Below, piece by piece: positions 1 to 8,745 of a DNA stretch of 64,000 nucleotides. This stretch comes from Marichromatium purpuratum 984 (lineage in GTDB: Bacteria; Pseudomonadota; Gammaproteobacteria; Chromatiales; Chromatiaceae). The position numbers were made by a program, and so were the translations under genes. Numbering within the stretch: position 1 is the first letter of the stretch; each line of letters begins with the position of its first letter. Location of the stretch: positions 3,678,001 to 3,742,000 of the forward strand of contig NZ_CP007031.1 of assembly GCF_000224005.2 (NCBI RefSeq). The letters run 5' to 3'. Under the pieces are notes generated by a model. It worked only from the letters and a program-made list of their open reading frames with translations, did not search any database and had not been told where the DNA came from.

Positions 1-2276
1 ACGGCGCCGGTGAGACCGTCGAGGGGCTGGTGCTGGGGCTGCGCGGGGCCAACGCGCGCACCCTGATCGAGGGCGTCCAGGCCAAGCTCGATGCCCTCGC
101 CCCGGGGCTGCCCGAGGGGGTGCGGGTCGAGGTCTTCTACGATCGCGGCAAGCTCGTCGGACGCGCGGTGCACACCGTCTCCAAGGCGCTGATCGAGGCC
201 ACGGTGCTGGTGGTGGTGCTGCTGGTGCTGTTCCTCGGCGACCTGCGCGCGGCGCTCACCGTCGCCCTGGTGCTGCCGCTGGCCGCGCTCGGCACCTTCA
301 TCCTGATGCGTCAGTTCGGGCTCTCGGCCAACCTGATGTCGCTCGGCGGCCTGGCGATCGCCATCGGCATGCTGGTCGACGCCGCGGTGGTGGTGGTCGA
401 GAACGTGGTCACCCAGCTCGCTCGTGGCGGCGGCGGTGGCCGGCTGCCGCGACTGCACCTGATCTATCGCGCGGTGCGCGAGGTCTCGGTGCCGGTCGCC
501 TCGGGCATCCTCATCATCATCATCGTGTTCCTGCCGCTGCTCACCCTGCAGGGGCTCGAGGGTAAGCTGTTCGTGCCGGTGGCGCTGACCATCGTGTTCG
601 CGCTCGCCAGCTCGCTGCTGCTGGCGCTGACCGTCATCCCGGTGCTCTCCTCCTACCTGCTCGGCGCCGGTGCCCATCGTGACCCCTGGCTGCCGCGCCA
701 GCTCGCCCGGCTCTATGGCCCGCTGCTCGACTGGGCGTTGGGTCATGCCCGGGTGGTGGTGGGCGCAGCGCTGGCGCTGCTGCTCGCCGCCGGGGCGGTC
801 TACACCCAGGTCGGCAAGTCGTTCATGCCGACGCTCGACGAGGGCGACCTGATCGTGCAGCTCGAGAAGCTGCCCTCGATCACCCTCGCCGAATCCCTGG
901 CCATCGACCAGCGGGTGCAGCGCGCGATCCTCGACCAGGTGCCCGAGGTGCGGGCGATCGTCGCCCGCACCGGCTCCGACGAGCTCGGGCTCGACCCCAT
1001 GGGGCTCAACCAGACCGACAGCTTCCTGGTGCTGGCGCCGCGCGAAGCGTGGCGCTTCGCCACCAAGGAGGCCCTGGTCGACGCCATCCGCGCGGTGCTC
1101 GACGGCTTCCCCGGCCTCAGCTACGCCTTCACCCAGCCGATCGAGATGCGTGTCTCGGAGATGCTCACCGGCGTGCGCGGCGACCTCGCGGTGAAGATCT
1201 TCGGCACCGATCAGGACGGGCTCAACGCCACCGCCGACGCGGTGGTCGCGGTGCTCGAGTCGCTGCCCGGCGCCGAGGACGTCTACACCCCGCGCAACGA
1301 GGGCGCGCAATACCTCAACCTGGAGATCGATCGGCTCGAGGCCGGACGGCTCGGCATCGACGCCGACGCCCTGGCGAGCCTGCTGCGCGCCCAGATCGAG
1401 GGGCTGCGCGTCGGCACCATCTATCGCGACGCCAAGCGGTTGCCGCTGATGATCCGCGGCCCGGAGAGTGCGCGCACCGCGCCGACGCGGCTGGCGGCGC
1501 TGCAGGTCAGCCTACCCGACGGCCGCGCCGTGCCGCTGACCAACCTAGTGCACCTGGAACGCGTCGAGGGGCCGGTGGCGATCTCGCGCGAGCGCGGCAA
1601 TCAGCTCGCGGTGGCCATCGCCAACGTCAGCGGTCGCGACCTGGTCGGTTTCGTCGAGGAGGCCAGGGCGGCGGTCGCCGAGCGCGTCGACCTGCCCGAC
1701 GGCTACTGGCTGGAGTGGGGCGGCGAGTTCGAGAACCAGCAGCGCGCCGCCGCGCGCCTGGCGCTGGTGGTGCCGGTGGCGCTGGGGCTGATCTTCCTGG
1801 TGCTGTTCTCCACCTTCGGCTCGGTACGACAGGCGCTGCTGGTGCTCTCCAACGTGCCCTTCGCGCTGATCGGCGGGGTGTTCGCGCTGGCGCTCACCGG
1901 CGAGTACCTGTCGGTACCGGCCTCGGTCGGCTTCATCGCCCTGCTCGGCATCGCGGTGCTCAACGGCGTGGTGATGGTCACCTACTTCAACCAGCTGCGC
2001 ACCCTCGGCCACCCGCTCGGACAGGTGGTGGTGGAGGGCGCCCAGCGCCGGCTGCGGCCGGTGCTGATGACCGCCAGCATCGCCGCCTTCGGGCTGGTGC
2101 CGCTGCTGTTCGCCAGCGGACCCGGTTCCGAGATCCAGCGCCCGCTGGCGATCGTGGTGGTCGGCGGCCTGGTCTCGGCCACCGCGCTGACGCTGATCCT
2201 GCTGCCGATCCTCTATCGCCGCTTCGGCGCCCCACCCACCCCCGGCACGACCACCGACGCGAGGTCCGAGGCATGA
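1..2276 (+). CDS. RND heavy-metal efflux pump inner-membrane subunit, CusA-like (5' end outside window)
   Basis: This is the C-terminal three quarters of a CusA/CzcA-type (HME-RND) proton-driven efflux transporter. The reading frame is open to the left window edge, so the N-terminus is missing. The visible part holds the TM2-TM6 block, including the TM4 segment IAIGMLVDAAVVVVEN. That segment resembles CusA (monovalent Cu/Ag pumps) more than CzcA, which carries DFG before VDGAVV. It is followed by the second periplasmic porter loop and a last TM block ending ILLPILYRRFG. The stop overlaps the start of the DUF3240 gene (ATGA), so the two are translationally coupled. Family assignment is strong. 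The metal specificity is inference from the TM4 motif only. Confidence 0.93.
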   Translation, partial: GAGETVEGLVLGLRGANARTLIEGVQAKLDALAPGLPEGVRVEVFYDRGKLVGRAVHTVSKALIEATVLVVVLLVLFLGDLRAALTVALVLPLAALGTFILMRQFGLSANLMSLGGLAIAIGMLVDAAVVVVENVVTQLARGGGGGRLPRLHLIYRAVREVSVPVASGILIIIIVFLPLLTLQGLEGKLFVPVALTIVFALASSLLLALTVIPVLSSYLLGAGAHRDPWLPRQLARLYGPLLDWALGHARVVVGAALALLLAAGAVYTQVGKSFMPTLDEGDLIVQLEKLPSITLAESLAIDQRVQRAILDQVPEVRAIVARTGSDELGLDPMGLNQTDSFLVLAPREAWRFATKEALVDAIRAVLDGFPGLSYAFTQPIEMRVSEMLTGVRGDLAVKIFGTDQDGLNATADAVVAVLESLPGAEDVYTPRNEGAQYLNLEIDRLEAGRLGIDADALASLLRAQIEGLRVGTIYRDAKRLPLMIRGPESARTAPTRLAALQVSLPDGRAVPLTNLVHLERVEGPVAISRERGNQLAVAIANVSGRDLVGFVEEARAAVAERVDLPDGYWLEWGGEFENQQRAAARLALVVPVALGLIFLVLFSTFGSVRQALLVLSNVPFALIGGVFALALTGEYLSVPASVGFIALLGIAVLNGVVMVTYFNQLRTLGHPLGQVVVEGAQRRLRPVLMTASIAAFGLVPLLFASGPGSEIQRPLAIVVVGGLVSATALTLILLPILYRRFGAPPTPGTTTDARSEA

Positions 2277-2575
2277 CCGATCACACCCTGCTCTATCTGG
2301 TCGTCCCCCCGGCGGCGGCCGAGGCCCTCGCCGAGTGGCTGCTCGAACGCCCCGAGGTGCCGGGCTTCACCAGCGTGCCGGCGGCCGGTCACGGCGCCTC
2401 CGAGCACTCGCTCTCGCTCGCCGAGCAGGTCGCCGGGCACAGCAAGCGGGTGATGTACCTCATCCACCTGCCGCCCGAGACCGCGCGCGCGGTGCTGGTG
2501 GCGCTGCACACCGACTTCGGCGGCAGCGGCATCCATCACTGGCTGGTGCCGGTACTCGAGTACGGGCGCCTCTAG
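2273..2575 (+). CDS. DUF3240 family protein
   Basis: A 100-residue soluble protein whose ATG overlaps the stop of the RND pump. It has no signal peptide and no membrane segment. The pattern (N-terminal TLLYLVVPP strand, central SLAEQVAGHSKRV, C-terminal HWLVPVLEYGRL) matches the DUF3240 family as I recall it. Those proteins are small, PII-like or ferredoxin-fold in size, and sit directly after CusA-type pumps in several gammaproteobacteria. The coupling suggests a cytosolic accessory or regulatory partner of the pump. No biochemical role is known to me. The start is fixed by the ATGA overlap. Confidence 0.8.
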   Translation: MTDHTLLYLVVPPAAAEALAEWLLERPEVPGFTSVPAAGHGASEHSLSLAEQVAGHSKRVMYLIHLPPETARAVLVALHTDFGGSGIHHWLVPVLEYGRL

Positions 2576-2655
2576 CCATCACCGAACCCGGCCAGGACGG
2601 CCACGGATCCGGCGGTCGTCGACCGCCACCAGCCAACCCAACGAGGTCAAGACCG

Positions 2656-3042
2656 ATGAAACACGCACACACCGCCCGGCTGCTCGCGATCGCCCTGCTC
2701 GCCGTCTCCACCCTGCCGCTCGCCGCCGAGCACCCGCGCGTCGACACCGTCGACTCGGCGCGGGTCGCCTTCGGTCTGGTCCAGGCCGAGACCGAGACCA
2801 GCGGCGTACACGTCCACGGCACCCTCGCCCAGCGCATCCCGCACCGCGGCGCCGTCCCCGGCGCGATCCGCGTCCAGGTGCTCGACGCCCAGGGGCGGGT
2901 GCTGGCCGAGCGCGACGTGGCGCCGATGCGTCGCAACCGTCAGGCGCTCTCGGCGCACTTCAACACCCATCTCGAGGTCGCGCCGCCGAGCGATGGCAGC
3001 GTGCGAGTGATCCATCTGGCAGGGTCCGCCCCGCTGGGCTGA
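2656..3042 (+). CDS. Small secreted protein of unknown function
   Basis: A 128-residue protein starting with ATG 8 bases after an AGGTC-like ribosome binding site. Residues 1-24 form a Sec signal peptide (KHAHTAR, then a hydrophobic LLAIALLAVSTLPLAA core). The mature part is a single predicted beta-rich domain with sequence such as AIRVQVLDAQGRVLAERDV, resembling small periplasmic beta-sandwich proteins. It follows the RND pump and DUF3240 gene on the same strand after about 80 bases. A periplasmic role in metal handling is therefore possible, but there is no Cys and no Met-rich motif to support it. I do not recognise the family. Confidence 0.72.
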   Translation: MKHAHTARLLAIALLAVSTLPLAAEHPRVDTVDSARVAFGLVQAETETSGVHVHGTLAQRIPHRGAVPGAIRVQVLDAQGRVLAERDVAPMRRNRQALSAHFNTHLEVAPPSDGSVRVIHLAGSAPLG

Positions 3043-3141
3043 ACGGCGTCCCGGCACGCCGACACGACTGGCGCTCATCGACGCCCGGCGCCACGCACAC
3101 GGCGTTAACCCTCGCATGGCGGATCTTGATAAAGTTTCGCC

Positions 3142-4842
3142 ATGGAACTGAACAGCTTCGTCATCTCCGCAATCGTGCTGCTCAGCGTGGCGGCGATCAC
3201 CGTCACCCTGTTCAAGCATCTGGGACTGGGCTCGATCCTCGGCCTGCTGGTGGCCGGGATCGTGGTCGGGCCGCACTCGCCCGGTCCCTACGTGACCGCA
3301 CACGTCGAGGACGTGCGTCACTTCACCGAGCTGGGTGTGGTGCTGCTGCTGTTCCTCATCGGGCTGGAGATGAAACCCAAGCGGCTGTGGTCGTTGCGCC
3401 GCGAGGTGTTCGGCCTGGGCACCGCGCAGATCCTCCTCAGTGGGCTGGCGATCGCCGCCTACAGCGTCTTCTACGCCCCCTCCTGGCAGGTCAGCCTGCT
3501 GATCGGGCTGACCTTCGCGCTCTCCTCCACCGCGCTGGTGATGCAGCTGCTGCACGAACGCGGCGACATCGCCACTCGTCACGGCACCACCGCCTTCGCG
3601 GTGCTGCTGATGCAGGACCTGGCGGTGGTACCGCTGCTGGCGATCGTGCCGCTGCTCTCCAATCGCGGCACCCTGTCCTCCTCGGTGCCCTTCGGCGAGC
3701 AGCTGCTGATCGTCGTCGGCATGGTCGGGCTGATCGTCGTCTTCGGGCGCTACGTGGTGCCCTTCGCGCTGGCGCGCCTGCTGCGCCAGGGCAACCGCGA
3801 GGCCTTCGCCCTGGTGGTGATGCTCGCCGTCTTCCTCGCCGCCGGGGCGATGCACGAGGCCGGGCTGTCGATGGCGCTCGGCGCCTTCCTCATGGGCATG
3901 CTGCTGTCGACCTCGCGCTTCAGCTTCCAGATCCAGGCCCATATCGAGCCCTTCAAGGGGCTGCTGATGAGCCTGTTCTTCGTCGCCGTGGGGATGTCGA
4001 TCGATCTGCCGGCGATCGCCGCCCAGCCGCTGCTGCTCGCCCAGCACGTGGTGGTGATCGTCGGCATCAAGCTGCTGGTGCTGTTCCTGATCGCGCTGGC
4101 CTTCGGGCTGCCGCGCGGGGTGGCCACCCGGGTCGCCTTCATGCTGGCGCAGAGCGGCGAGTTCGGCTTCGTGCTGTTCGGCGCGGCCAAGGCACTGGGG
4201 GTGATCGACGACACCACCTTCGCCGTCGCCGTCAGCGTGATCTCGGTGGGGATGCTGATCACCCCGCTGCTGGTGCGCCTCGGCGACCTGCTGGCGCGCC
4301 GCGCCGAGCGACGGACGACGGGCCAGACGAGCTTCGACTACGCCGCCACCGGGGTCGTGCCCCAGGGGCGGGTGGTGATCGCCGGCTACGGCCGGGTCGG
4401 TCACACCATCGCCACCATGCTCGAGGCCAACCAGATCCCCTTCATCTGCTTCGACACCAACCCCGCACACGTCGAGCGCGGCGAGCGCGACCAGCGCCCG
4501 GTGTTCTACGGCGACATCGGCAACATCGAGCTGCTCACCGCCGCCCAGGTCGAGCGCGCCGCGCTGGTGATCCTCACCATCGACCACGGTCCCTCGGCGC
4601 TGCGCGCCGTCTCGCACATCCGCACTGCCCATCCGCACGTCCCGGTGATCGCCCGCGCCCGCGACCTCGAAGCCTGCGGCAACCTGATCCGCGCCGGCGC
4701 CACCCACGCCTACCCCGAGGCGATCGAGAGCAGCCTGCGCCTCGGCGCCGAGGCGCTGCAGATGCTCGGCGTCCCCACCGACGACGTCGACGAACTGCTC
4801 CAGGGCGTGCGCAGCCAGGGCTATGCGCCGATGGCCGAATGA
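3142..4842 (+). CDS. Monovalent cation:proton antiporter-2 (CPA2, KefB/YbaL type) with RCK domain
   Basis: A 566-residue inner-membrane transporter. Residues 1 to about 385 form a Na+/H+-exchanger-type domain of about 12 hydrophobic segments, with the family signature LLLFLIGLEM near residue 70 and the acidic loop AQSGEFGFVLF. Residues from about 410 to 530 form a TrkA-N (RCK) domain with the dinucleotide-binding motif GYGRVG and an acidic D at the end of strand 2 (CFDTNP). Proteins of this build exchange K+ or Na+ for protons, gated by a nucleotide or glutathione-type ligand at the RCK domain. The exact ion cannot be read from the sequence. It stands alone, with about 100 bases on each side. 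Confidence 0.93.
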   Translation: MELNSFVISAIVLLSVAAITVTLFKHLGLGSILGLLVAGIVVGPHSPGPYVTAHVEDVRHFTELGVVLLLFLIGLEMKPKRLWSLRREVFGLGTAQILLSGLAIAAYSVFYAPSWQVSLLIGLTFALSSTALVMQLLHERGDIATRHGTTAFAVLLMQDLAVVPLLAIVPLLSNRGTLSSSVPFGEQLLIVVGMVGLIVVFGRYVVPFALARLLRQGNREAFALVVMLAVFLAAGAMHEAGLSMALGAFLMGMLLSTSRFSFQIQAHIEPFKGLLMSLFFVAVGMSIDLPAIAAQPLLLAQHVVVIVGIKLLVLFLIALAFGLPRGVATRVAFMLAQSGEFGFVLFGAAKALGVIDDTTFAVAVSVISVGMLITPLLVRLGDLLARRAERRTTGQTSFDYAATGVVPQGRVVIAGYGRVGHTIATMLEANQIPFICFDTNPAHVERGERDQRPVFYGDIGNIELLTAAQVERAALVILTIDHGPSALRAVSHIRTAHPHVPVIARARDLEACGNLIRAGATHAYPEAIESSLRLGAEALQMLGVPTDDVDELLQGVRSQGYAPMAE

Positions 4843-4930
4843 GGCGTACACGGAAGCCATTTGCCCTCGCCCGGAGCAGACGTTAATTTGTAGGGTCTAG
4901 CCAATCATTCATCAGCGAGGTCCTCGTGCC

Positions 4931-5596
4931 GTGGAGAGCCCTAACGCGCTTGCGCGCTTCAACATGATCCAGCAGCAGATCCGTCCATGGAGCGTCCTGG
5001 ACGAGCGGGTGCTGGGGGCAATGGCCGAGATCGGGCGCGAGCGTTTCGTCCCCGACGGCTACCAGGGGCTTGCCTATGCCGATATCGAGGTGCCGCTGGC
5101 CAACGGCGGCCACATGCTGCCGCCCCGGGTGACCGCGCGCATGCTCCAGGCGCTGGCGGTGCAGCCCGACGAGCGCGTGCTCGAGATCGGCACCGGCAGC
5201 GGTTACGCCACCGCCTGTCTGGCCGCGCTCGGCGCCCAGGTATTGAGCCTCGAGATCGACCCCGAGCAGGCCGAGATCGCCCGCGCCCACCTCGCCGAAC
5301 TCGGCACCGAACGCGTCGAGATCCGCGCCGCCGACGGTCTCGCCGGACCGATCGAGGGCGGCCCCTTCGACGCCATCCTGCTCAACGGCGCGCTGCCGAG
5401 CGACAGCGCGCTGGACGCGCTGCAGTCGCAGCTCGCGCTCGGTGGCCGACTGTGCTGCATCCTCGGCGAGGCGCCGGTGATGGAGGCGGTGCTGATCACC
5501 CGCGGCGGCGGCCAGGACTACCAGCGCGAGCCGCTGTTCGAGACCCTCGCCGGGACGCTGCGCAACGCCCCGGCGCGCGAGCAGTTCGTCTTCTGA
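4931..5596 (+). CDS. pcm: Protein-L-isoaspartate O-methyltransferase
   Basis: A 221-residue SAM-dependent methyltransferase. It methylates L-isoaspartyl residues in damaged proteins to start their repair. The SAM-binding motif I is VLEIGTGSGYATACLAAL, with the acidic strand-2 end LSLEIDPE. The N-terminal NMIQQQIRPW helix and GRERFVP stretch are typical of the Pcm branch. The start is GTG at 4931, about 10 bases after GCGAGG. No ATG precedes it in frame. It belongs to the shorter Pcm type common in alpha- and gammaproteobacteria, so activity on proteins rather than small molecules is inferred from the family. Confidence 0.9.
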   Translation: MESPNALARFNMIQQQIRPWSVLDERVLGAMAEIGRERFVPDGYQGLAYADIEVPLANGGHMLPPRVTARMLQALAVQPDERVLEIGTGSGYATACLAALGAQVLSLEIDPEQAEIARAHLAELGTERVEIRAADGLAGPIEGGPFDAILLNGALPSDSALDALQSQLALGGRLCCILGEAPVMEAVLITRGGGQDYQREPLFETLAGTLRNAPAREQFVF

Positions 5597-5606
5597 CGCC
5601 CCTCTC

Positions 5607-5630
5607 GCGGACGCCCGCCCGGGCGTCCGC
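5607..5630. terminator. Perfect 11-bp stem-loop after pcm
   Basis: GCGGACGCCCG and its exact complement are separated by a CC spacer, starting 10 bases after the pcm stop. There is no T-run after it, so it could be a weak or Rho-assisted terminator or an mRNA-stabilising hairpin. Confidence 0.5.
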
Positions 5631-5753
5631 CCGCTCTCCCTTCCCGCAAAGATCTTGAACCCGGCGCCGCTTGCAGCGCACACTTCGTGTTCCGCCGAAC
5701 GGCGGATTCGCATCGAAGCACAACACAATCAAGCAGTGCGGAGGACGGACGAG

Positions 5754-6335
5754 ATGAGTATCCACCAGGCGCAGATGCCGCTGTGTCAGCGCGACTTCTC
5801 CCAGCTCCTGATCATCGACGCCCAGGAACGGCTCGCCGCGGCGATGCCGCGCGACGAACTCGAGGGCGTCACCGCCAACATCCAGCGGCTGATCAGCGCC
5901 GCCAAGACGCTCGACATCCCGGTGATCGCCACCCAGCACAACTCGCGCGGGCTCGGGCCGATCATCGCACCGATCCGCGAGGCGCTGCCCGAGGCGGCCG
6001 AACCGACCGAGAAGACCGCCTTCTCCTGCTGTACCGCCCCCGGCTTCGAGCACAACATCTCCGCCTCGCCGGAGCGGCGCCAACTGGTGGTGGTGGGCAT
6101 GGAGGCGCACATCTGCATCGTGCAGACCGTCTCCGGGCTGCAGCGCTGGGGCTATCAGGTGTTCGTGCCCGCCGACGGCATCATCTCGCGCCACCCCGCC
6201 TACAAGCAGAACGTGCTCGAACGCATGCGCCACTGCGGCATCCAGGTGGTGTGCACCGAATCGGTCGGCTTCGAATGGCTGGGCGACTCGTCCGACGAAC
6301 AGTTCCGCGCCGTCTGGTCGTTGTTCAAGGAATAG
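5754..6335 (+). CDS. Isochorismatase-family cysteine hydrolase (YcaC-like)
   Basis: A 193-residue alpha/beta hydrolase of the isochorismatase-like superfamily. The triad positions are visible: Asp in LLIIDAQERL, Lys in PTEKTAFSCC and the nucleophile Cys in GMEAHICIVQT. It has the size and motifs of the YcaC-like group, whose substrates are mostly unknown; true isochorismatase activity is not implied. The start ATG lies 9 bases after GGAGG. An in-frame upstream extension is open but lacks a ribosome binding site. It is monocistronic, with palindromes on both sides. It is the last intact gene before the insertion-sequence region. Confidence 0.88.
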   Translation: MSIHQAQMPLCQRDFSQLLIIDAQERLAAAMPRDELEGVTANIQRLISAAKTLDIPVIATQHNSRGLGPIIAPIREALPEAAEPTEKTAFSCCTAPGFEHNISASPERRQLVVVGMEAHICIVQTVSGLQRWGYQVFVPADGIISRHPAYKQNVLERMRHCGIQVVCTESVGFEWLGDSSDEQFRAVWSLFKE

Positions 6336-6352
6336 AGCGGGGGATGGGAACA

Positions 6353-6385
6353 GACGCAAGCCATCAACCATCGGTGGCTTGCGTC
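6353..6385 (+). terminator. Stem-loop after the isochorismatase-like gene
   Basis: GACGCAAGCCA pairs perfectly with TGGCTTGCGTC across an 11-base loop, 17 bases after the stop codon. It is a probable transcription end, although no T-run follows. Confidence 0.55.
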
Positions 6386-6529
6386 CGGACTCTGACCACA
6401 GCCCCCATCAGAGGAGAGATAGTCGATCATTGTATTGGCGCGCGCTCGATGCCGGGGCCTGCACTTGGGTGACGGTGAGGTTCCCCCGAATTTCGTCCCC
6501 AAGGATTGACGTAGACAGACGATCAACGC

Positions 6530-6907
6530 TTGGAGAGTACGATACAGAAGATCCCGAAGCGGGTATACACGCTGGAGAGCAAGGAGCAGGCGGTCAAGCG
6601 GGTGCAGTCGGGGCGCAGTATCGCCTCGGTAGCGCGCGAGATGGGCCTGGTGGAGCAGACGGTACGCAACTGGGTGCGGCGCAGCGAGGCGGGGAAGCTG
6701 GAGTCGAGCGCGGGTAAGGTGGTCACGCCCGAGGAGATGGAACTGTCGCGGCTGCGCGCCGAGGTTGCCGAGCTTCGCAAGGAGAACACGATCCTGCGAA
6801 AAGCGACGGCGTACTTCGCGAAGGATGCGCAGCTGACGTTGCTGCTGCAGGCCATCCACGCCGAGACCGGTGGCACCTACGGCAGCCCGCGGCCTGAGTG
6901 CGAGTAA
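6530..6907 (+). pseudogene. IS3-family transposase OrfA remnant (HTH part)
   Basis: The first 100 residues are a normal IS3-type OrfA: a helix-turn-helix (SIASVAREMGLVEQTVRNWV) followed by a leucine-zipper-like coiled coil (LSRLRAEVAELRKENTILRKA). After ATAYFAKDAQ the frame runs on into OrfB-like sequence (HAETGGTYGSPR) and then stops. A small deletion has therefore fused the two frames and cut the product. The start is TTG at 6530; other starts are possible. Confidence 0.75.
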
Positions 6908-7477
6908 GGCGCGCGTGGAGCGGCTGATGCGTGCGCACGGCCTACGCGGCCGTCATCGGCGTCGCTATCGCGTCACGACCGACTCGAGCCACCGTCTTCC
7001 CGTCGCCGAGAACCTGCTCGCCCGGGACTTCCGGCCCAGCGCCCCGAACCAGGTGAGGTCGTCGGCTGGTCGATGCGCGCACGCATCGACGCCGAGTTGG
7101 TCATCAGCGCCCTCGACATAACCCATGCCCGGCGCCAGCCGCCACCGGGGCTGCTGCACCACTCCAACCGGGGCAGCCAGTATGCCAGCCATGCCTTCCA
7201 GCAACGCCTGCTCCGCTACGCGATGCGCTGCTCGATGAGCCGGCGCAGCAACTGCTGGGACAACGCCCCGACCGAGAGCTGGTTCAACAGCTTCAAGCAC
7301 GAGCGCGTCTTCGGCGAGCGCTTCCCGACCCGCGAGGCGATGCGCGCGACGGCCTTCGAGTACATCGAGGTCTTCTACAATCGCAAGCGACTGCACTCGA
7401 CGCTCGGCTATCGCTCACCCGTCGAGTTCATGCAACAGTGGGAGGCGAGACAGCACCGCGACCAGACGGTCGCATGA
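6870..7477 (+). pseudogene. IS3-family transposase OrfB remnant, catalytically dead
   Basis: OrfB sequence is split between two frames: 6870 to about 7050 (KARVERLMRAHGLRGRH up to RPSAPNQV) and 7073-7477 (ARIDAELVISAL up to STLGYRSPVEFM). Between them the segment that normally carries the first Asp of the DDE triad (family consensus VWVTDITY) is missing. At the second site the usual HHSDRGSQY reads HHSNRGSQY, an Asp to Asn change. The Glu in NAPTESWFNSFK is kept. The product cannot be an active transposase. Confidence 0.8.
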
Positions 7478-7609
7478 GACCAACCCCTTGGGGGACGAAA
7501 AAACAGGGGAACCTCACATCTTCATCCAACCATAAAAAGGGGCGGCGTGAAAAACCCCTCAAACCAATAGGTTAAACCGAATCTTGGTTGCAGGCAGGTA
7601 CCAGACAAA

Positions 7610-8221
7610 CTAAAATTGGTCGACTAGGAAACTGTGCTGCAGTTTGCCCTGTCGCTTTTGGTTTTTAGCAGAAACTTCTTGAAAACTGCAGTGCAAGTAT
7701 AGACTAGTCGTTTTGTACGAAAAGTAATGCCTGAGGCATCTACGGATGCAAGCAAGCGTGAACATTGCCGAGAAACTGGCCGCCAACTTGTCGTAACGGG
7801 TGGCGATTCGTCGGCAGGACTTGAGCCAGCCGAACAACCGCTCGATGACGTTGCGTTTGCGATAGCTGGGCTTATTGAGTATCCGAGGACGGCCAGGCCT
7901 GGGCTTGCGCACGCCCTGGCGCTGCGGGATCACCGGACGGATGCCGCGCCGATCGCAATAGCGGCGTAAGTCGTCGGCATCGTAGCCCTTGTCGGCGAGC
8001 AGTTGGCGGCAACGGGTGCGCGGACGACCTCGATGAGCGCTGGGCAAGCGGACCTGATCGAGCAGCGGTTGGGCATGGCGAATGTCGCTGTGCTGGCCTG
8101 GGGAGAGCAGAAAGCTCAAGGGAACGCCCTTGGCATCGCAGAGCAGGTGGATCTTGGTCGTCAGGCCGCCGCGACTGCGCCCGAGCGCATGGCTCAGCGG
8201 CTCCTGCGGCCCCCCTTTTTT
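7610..8221 (-). CDS. IS5-family transposase, OrfB frame (copy A), extended past the element
   Basis: In the -1 frame the sequence continues KKGGPQEPLSHALGRSRG and carries the second Asp (LLADKGYDADD) and the C-terminal Glu region (RKRNVIERLFGWLKSCRR) of the DDE domain. In copy B the stop codon is formed by the TA target duplication at the element end. In copy A that junction is altered, so the frame reads 33 codons into flanking DNA before stopping at 7610. Expected product: an OrfA-OrfB fusion by -1 frameshifting. Confidence 0.78.
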   Translation of the reverse strand, partial: KKGGPQEPLSHALGRSRGGLTTKIHLLCDAKGVPLSFLLSPGQHSDIRHAQPLLDQVRLPSAHRGRPRTRCRQLLADKGYDADDLRRYCDRRGIRPVIPQRQGVRKPRPGRPRILNKPSYRKRNVIERLFGWLKSCRRIATRYDKLAASFSAMFTLACIRRCLRHYFSYKTTSLYLHCSFQEVSAKNQKRQGKLQHSFLVDQF

Positions 8222-8622
8222 CCGCCGCCAGCGGCGGCGCGCGTGGCACGGATCGAGGTCGAGTCGATCATCCAGGTCTCCAGATCGATCAGCCCATCCT
8301 CGCGCAACCGGATGTGCAACCGCTCCAGGACCTTGGTGAAGGTGCCGTCGTCACGCCAGTCGCGAAACCGCTGGTAGACCGTCGACCAGGGACCGAAGCG
8401 CTCAGGCAGGTCGCGCCACGCCGCACCCGAGCACAGCACCCAGAAGATGCCGTTGAGCATCAGGCGGTCATCGCGGCGTGGGCGACCGGTACGCTGCGGA
8501 CGGGAAAACAGATCGGCGATCAGCTCCCAGGCCTCTTCTGGGAGTTCGTAACGTCTCGACATCTGGCCTCTGCTCCTGCAAGAACGAGGTCAGTGTATCA
8601 AGCAGGGTTTTCGTACAAAACG
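7709..8622 (-). mobile_element. IS5-type insertion sequence, copy A
   Basis: A 914-bp element, nearly identical to copy B at 12867-13780 but inverted. Its terminal inverted repeats read CGTTTTGTACGAAAA. It holds one transposase in two frames joined at an A6G6 tract. The flanking dinucleotides differ (GT left, TA right), so there is no TA duplication here. Copy B does have one. The two flanks of copy A may therefore come from different places. Confidence 0.9.
8194..8562 (-). CDS. IS5-family transposase, OrfA frame (copy A)
   Basis: 122 residues beginning SRRYELPEEAWELIADLF, the N-terminal DUF4096-like domain of IS5-group transposases. It includes the first catalytic Asp in WMIDSTSIRA. The frame ends 20 bases after the GGAAAAAAGGGGGG tract (minus strand, 8223-8210), where a -1 slip would join it to OrfB. 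Identical in layout to copy B. Confidence 0.85.
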   Translation of the reverse strand: MSRRYELPEEAWELIADLFSRPQRTGRPRRDDRLMLNGIFWVLCSGAAWRDLPERFGPWSTVYQRFRDWRDDGTFTKVLERLHIRLREDGLIDLETWMIDSTSIRATRAAAGGGKKGGRRSR

Positions 8623-8745
8623 TAGTAGTTTTTAAGACCAAGGCTCGGCAAAAACTCCATTTTGCTGAGAACTTATTCTTCGTAGATAAAAATCTACGTC
8701 ACCTCGAATTAAAATTCAGGACATAGCCCAACAGAGGAAAAGCAA

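Larger units (their letters stand above)
6475..7517 (+). mobile_element. Decayed IS3-type insertion sequence
   Basis: The ends are imperfect inverted repeats of about 26 bases: 6475-6500 begins GTGAGGTTCCCCC and 7490-7517 ends GGGGAACCTCAC. Inside are the remains of the two overlapping frames of an IS3-family transposase. The element is about 1.04 kb, shorter than the usual 1.2 to 1.3 kb, because of internal deletions. I found no clear target-site duplication: the flanking triplets differ. Confidence 0.82.

Noticed and set aside
2647-4860. A 737-residue minus-strand open frame opposite the antiporter gene
   Set aside because: His/Gln/Gly-rich shadow of the antiporter codons, no start signal and no family likeness.
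6472-7520. A target-site duplication for the IS3-type element
   Set aside because: The flanking triplets differ at each reasonable boundary.
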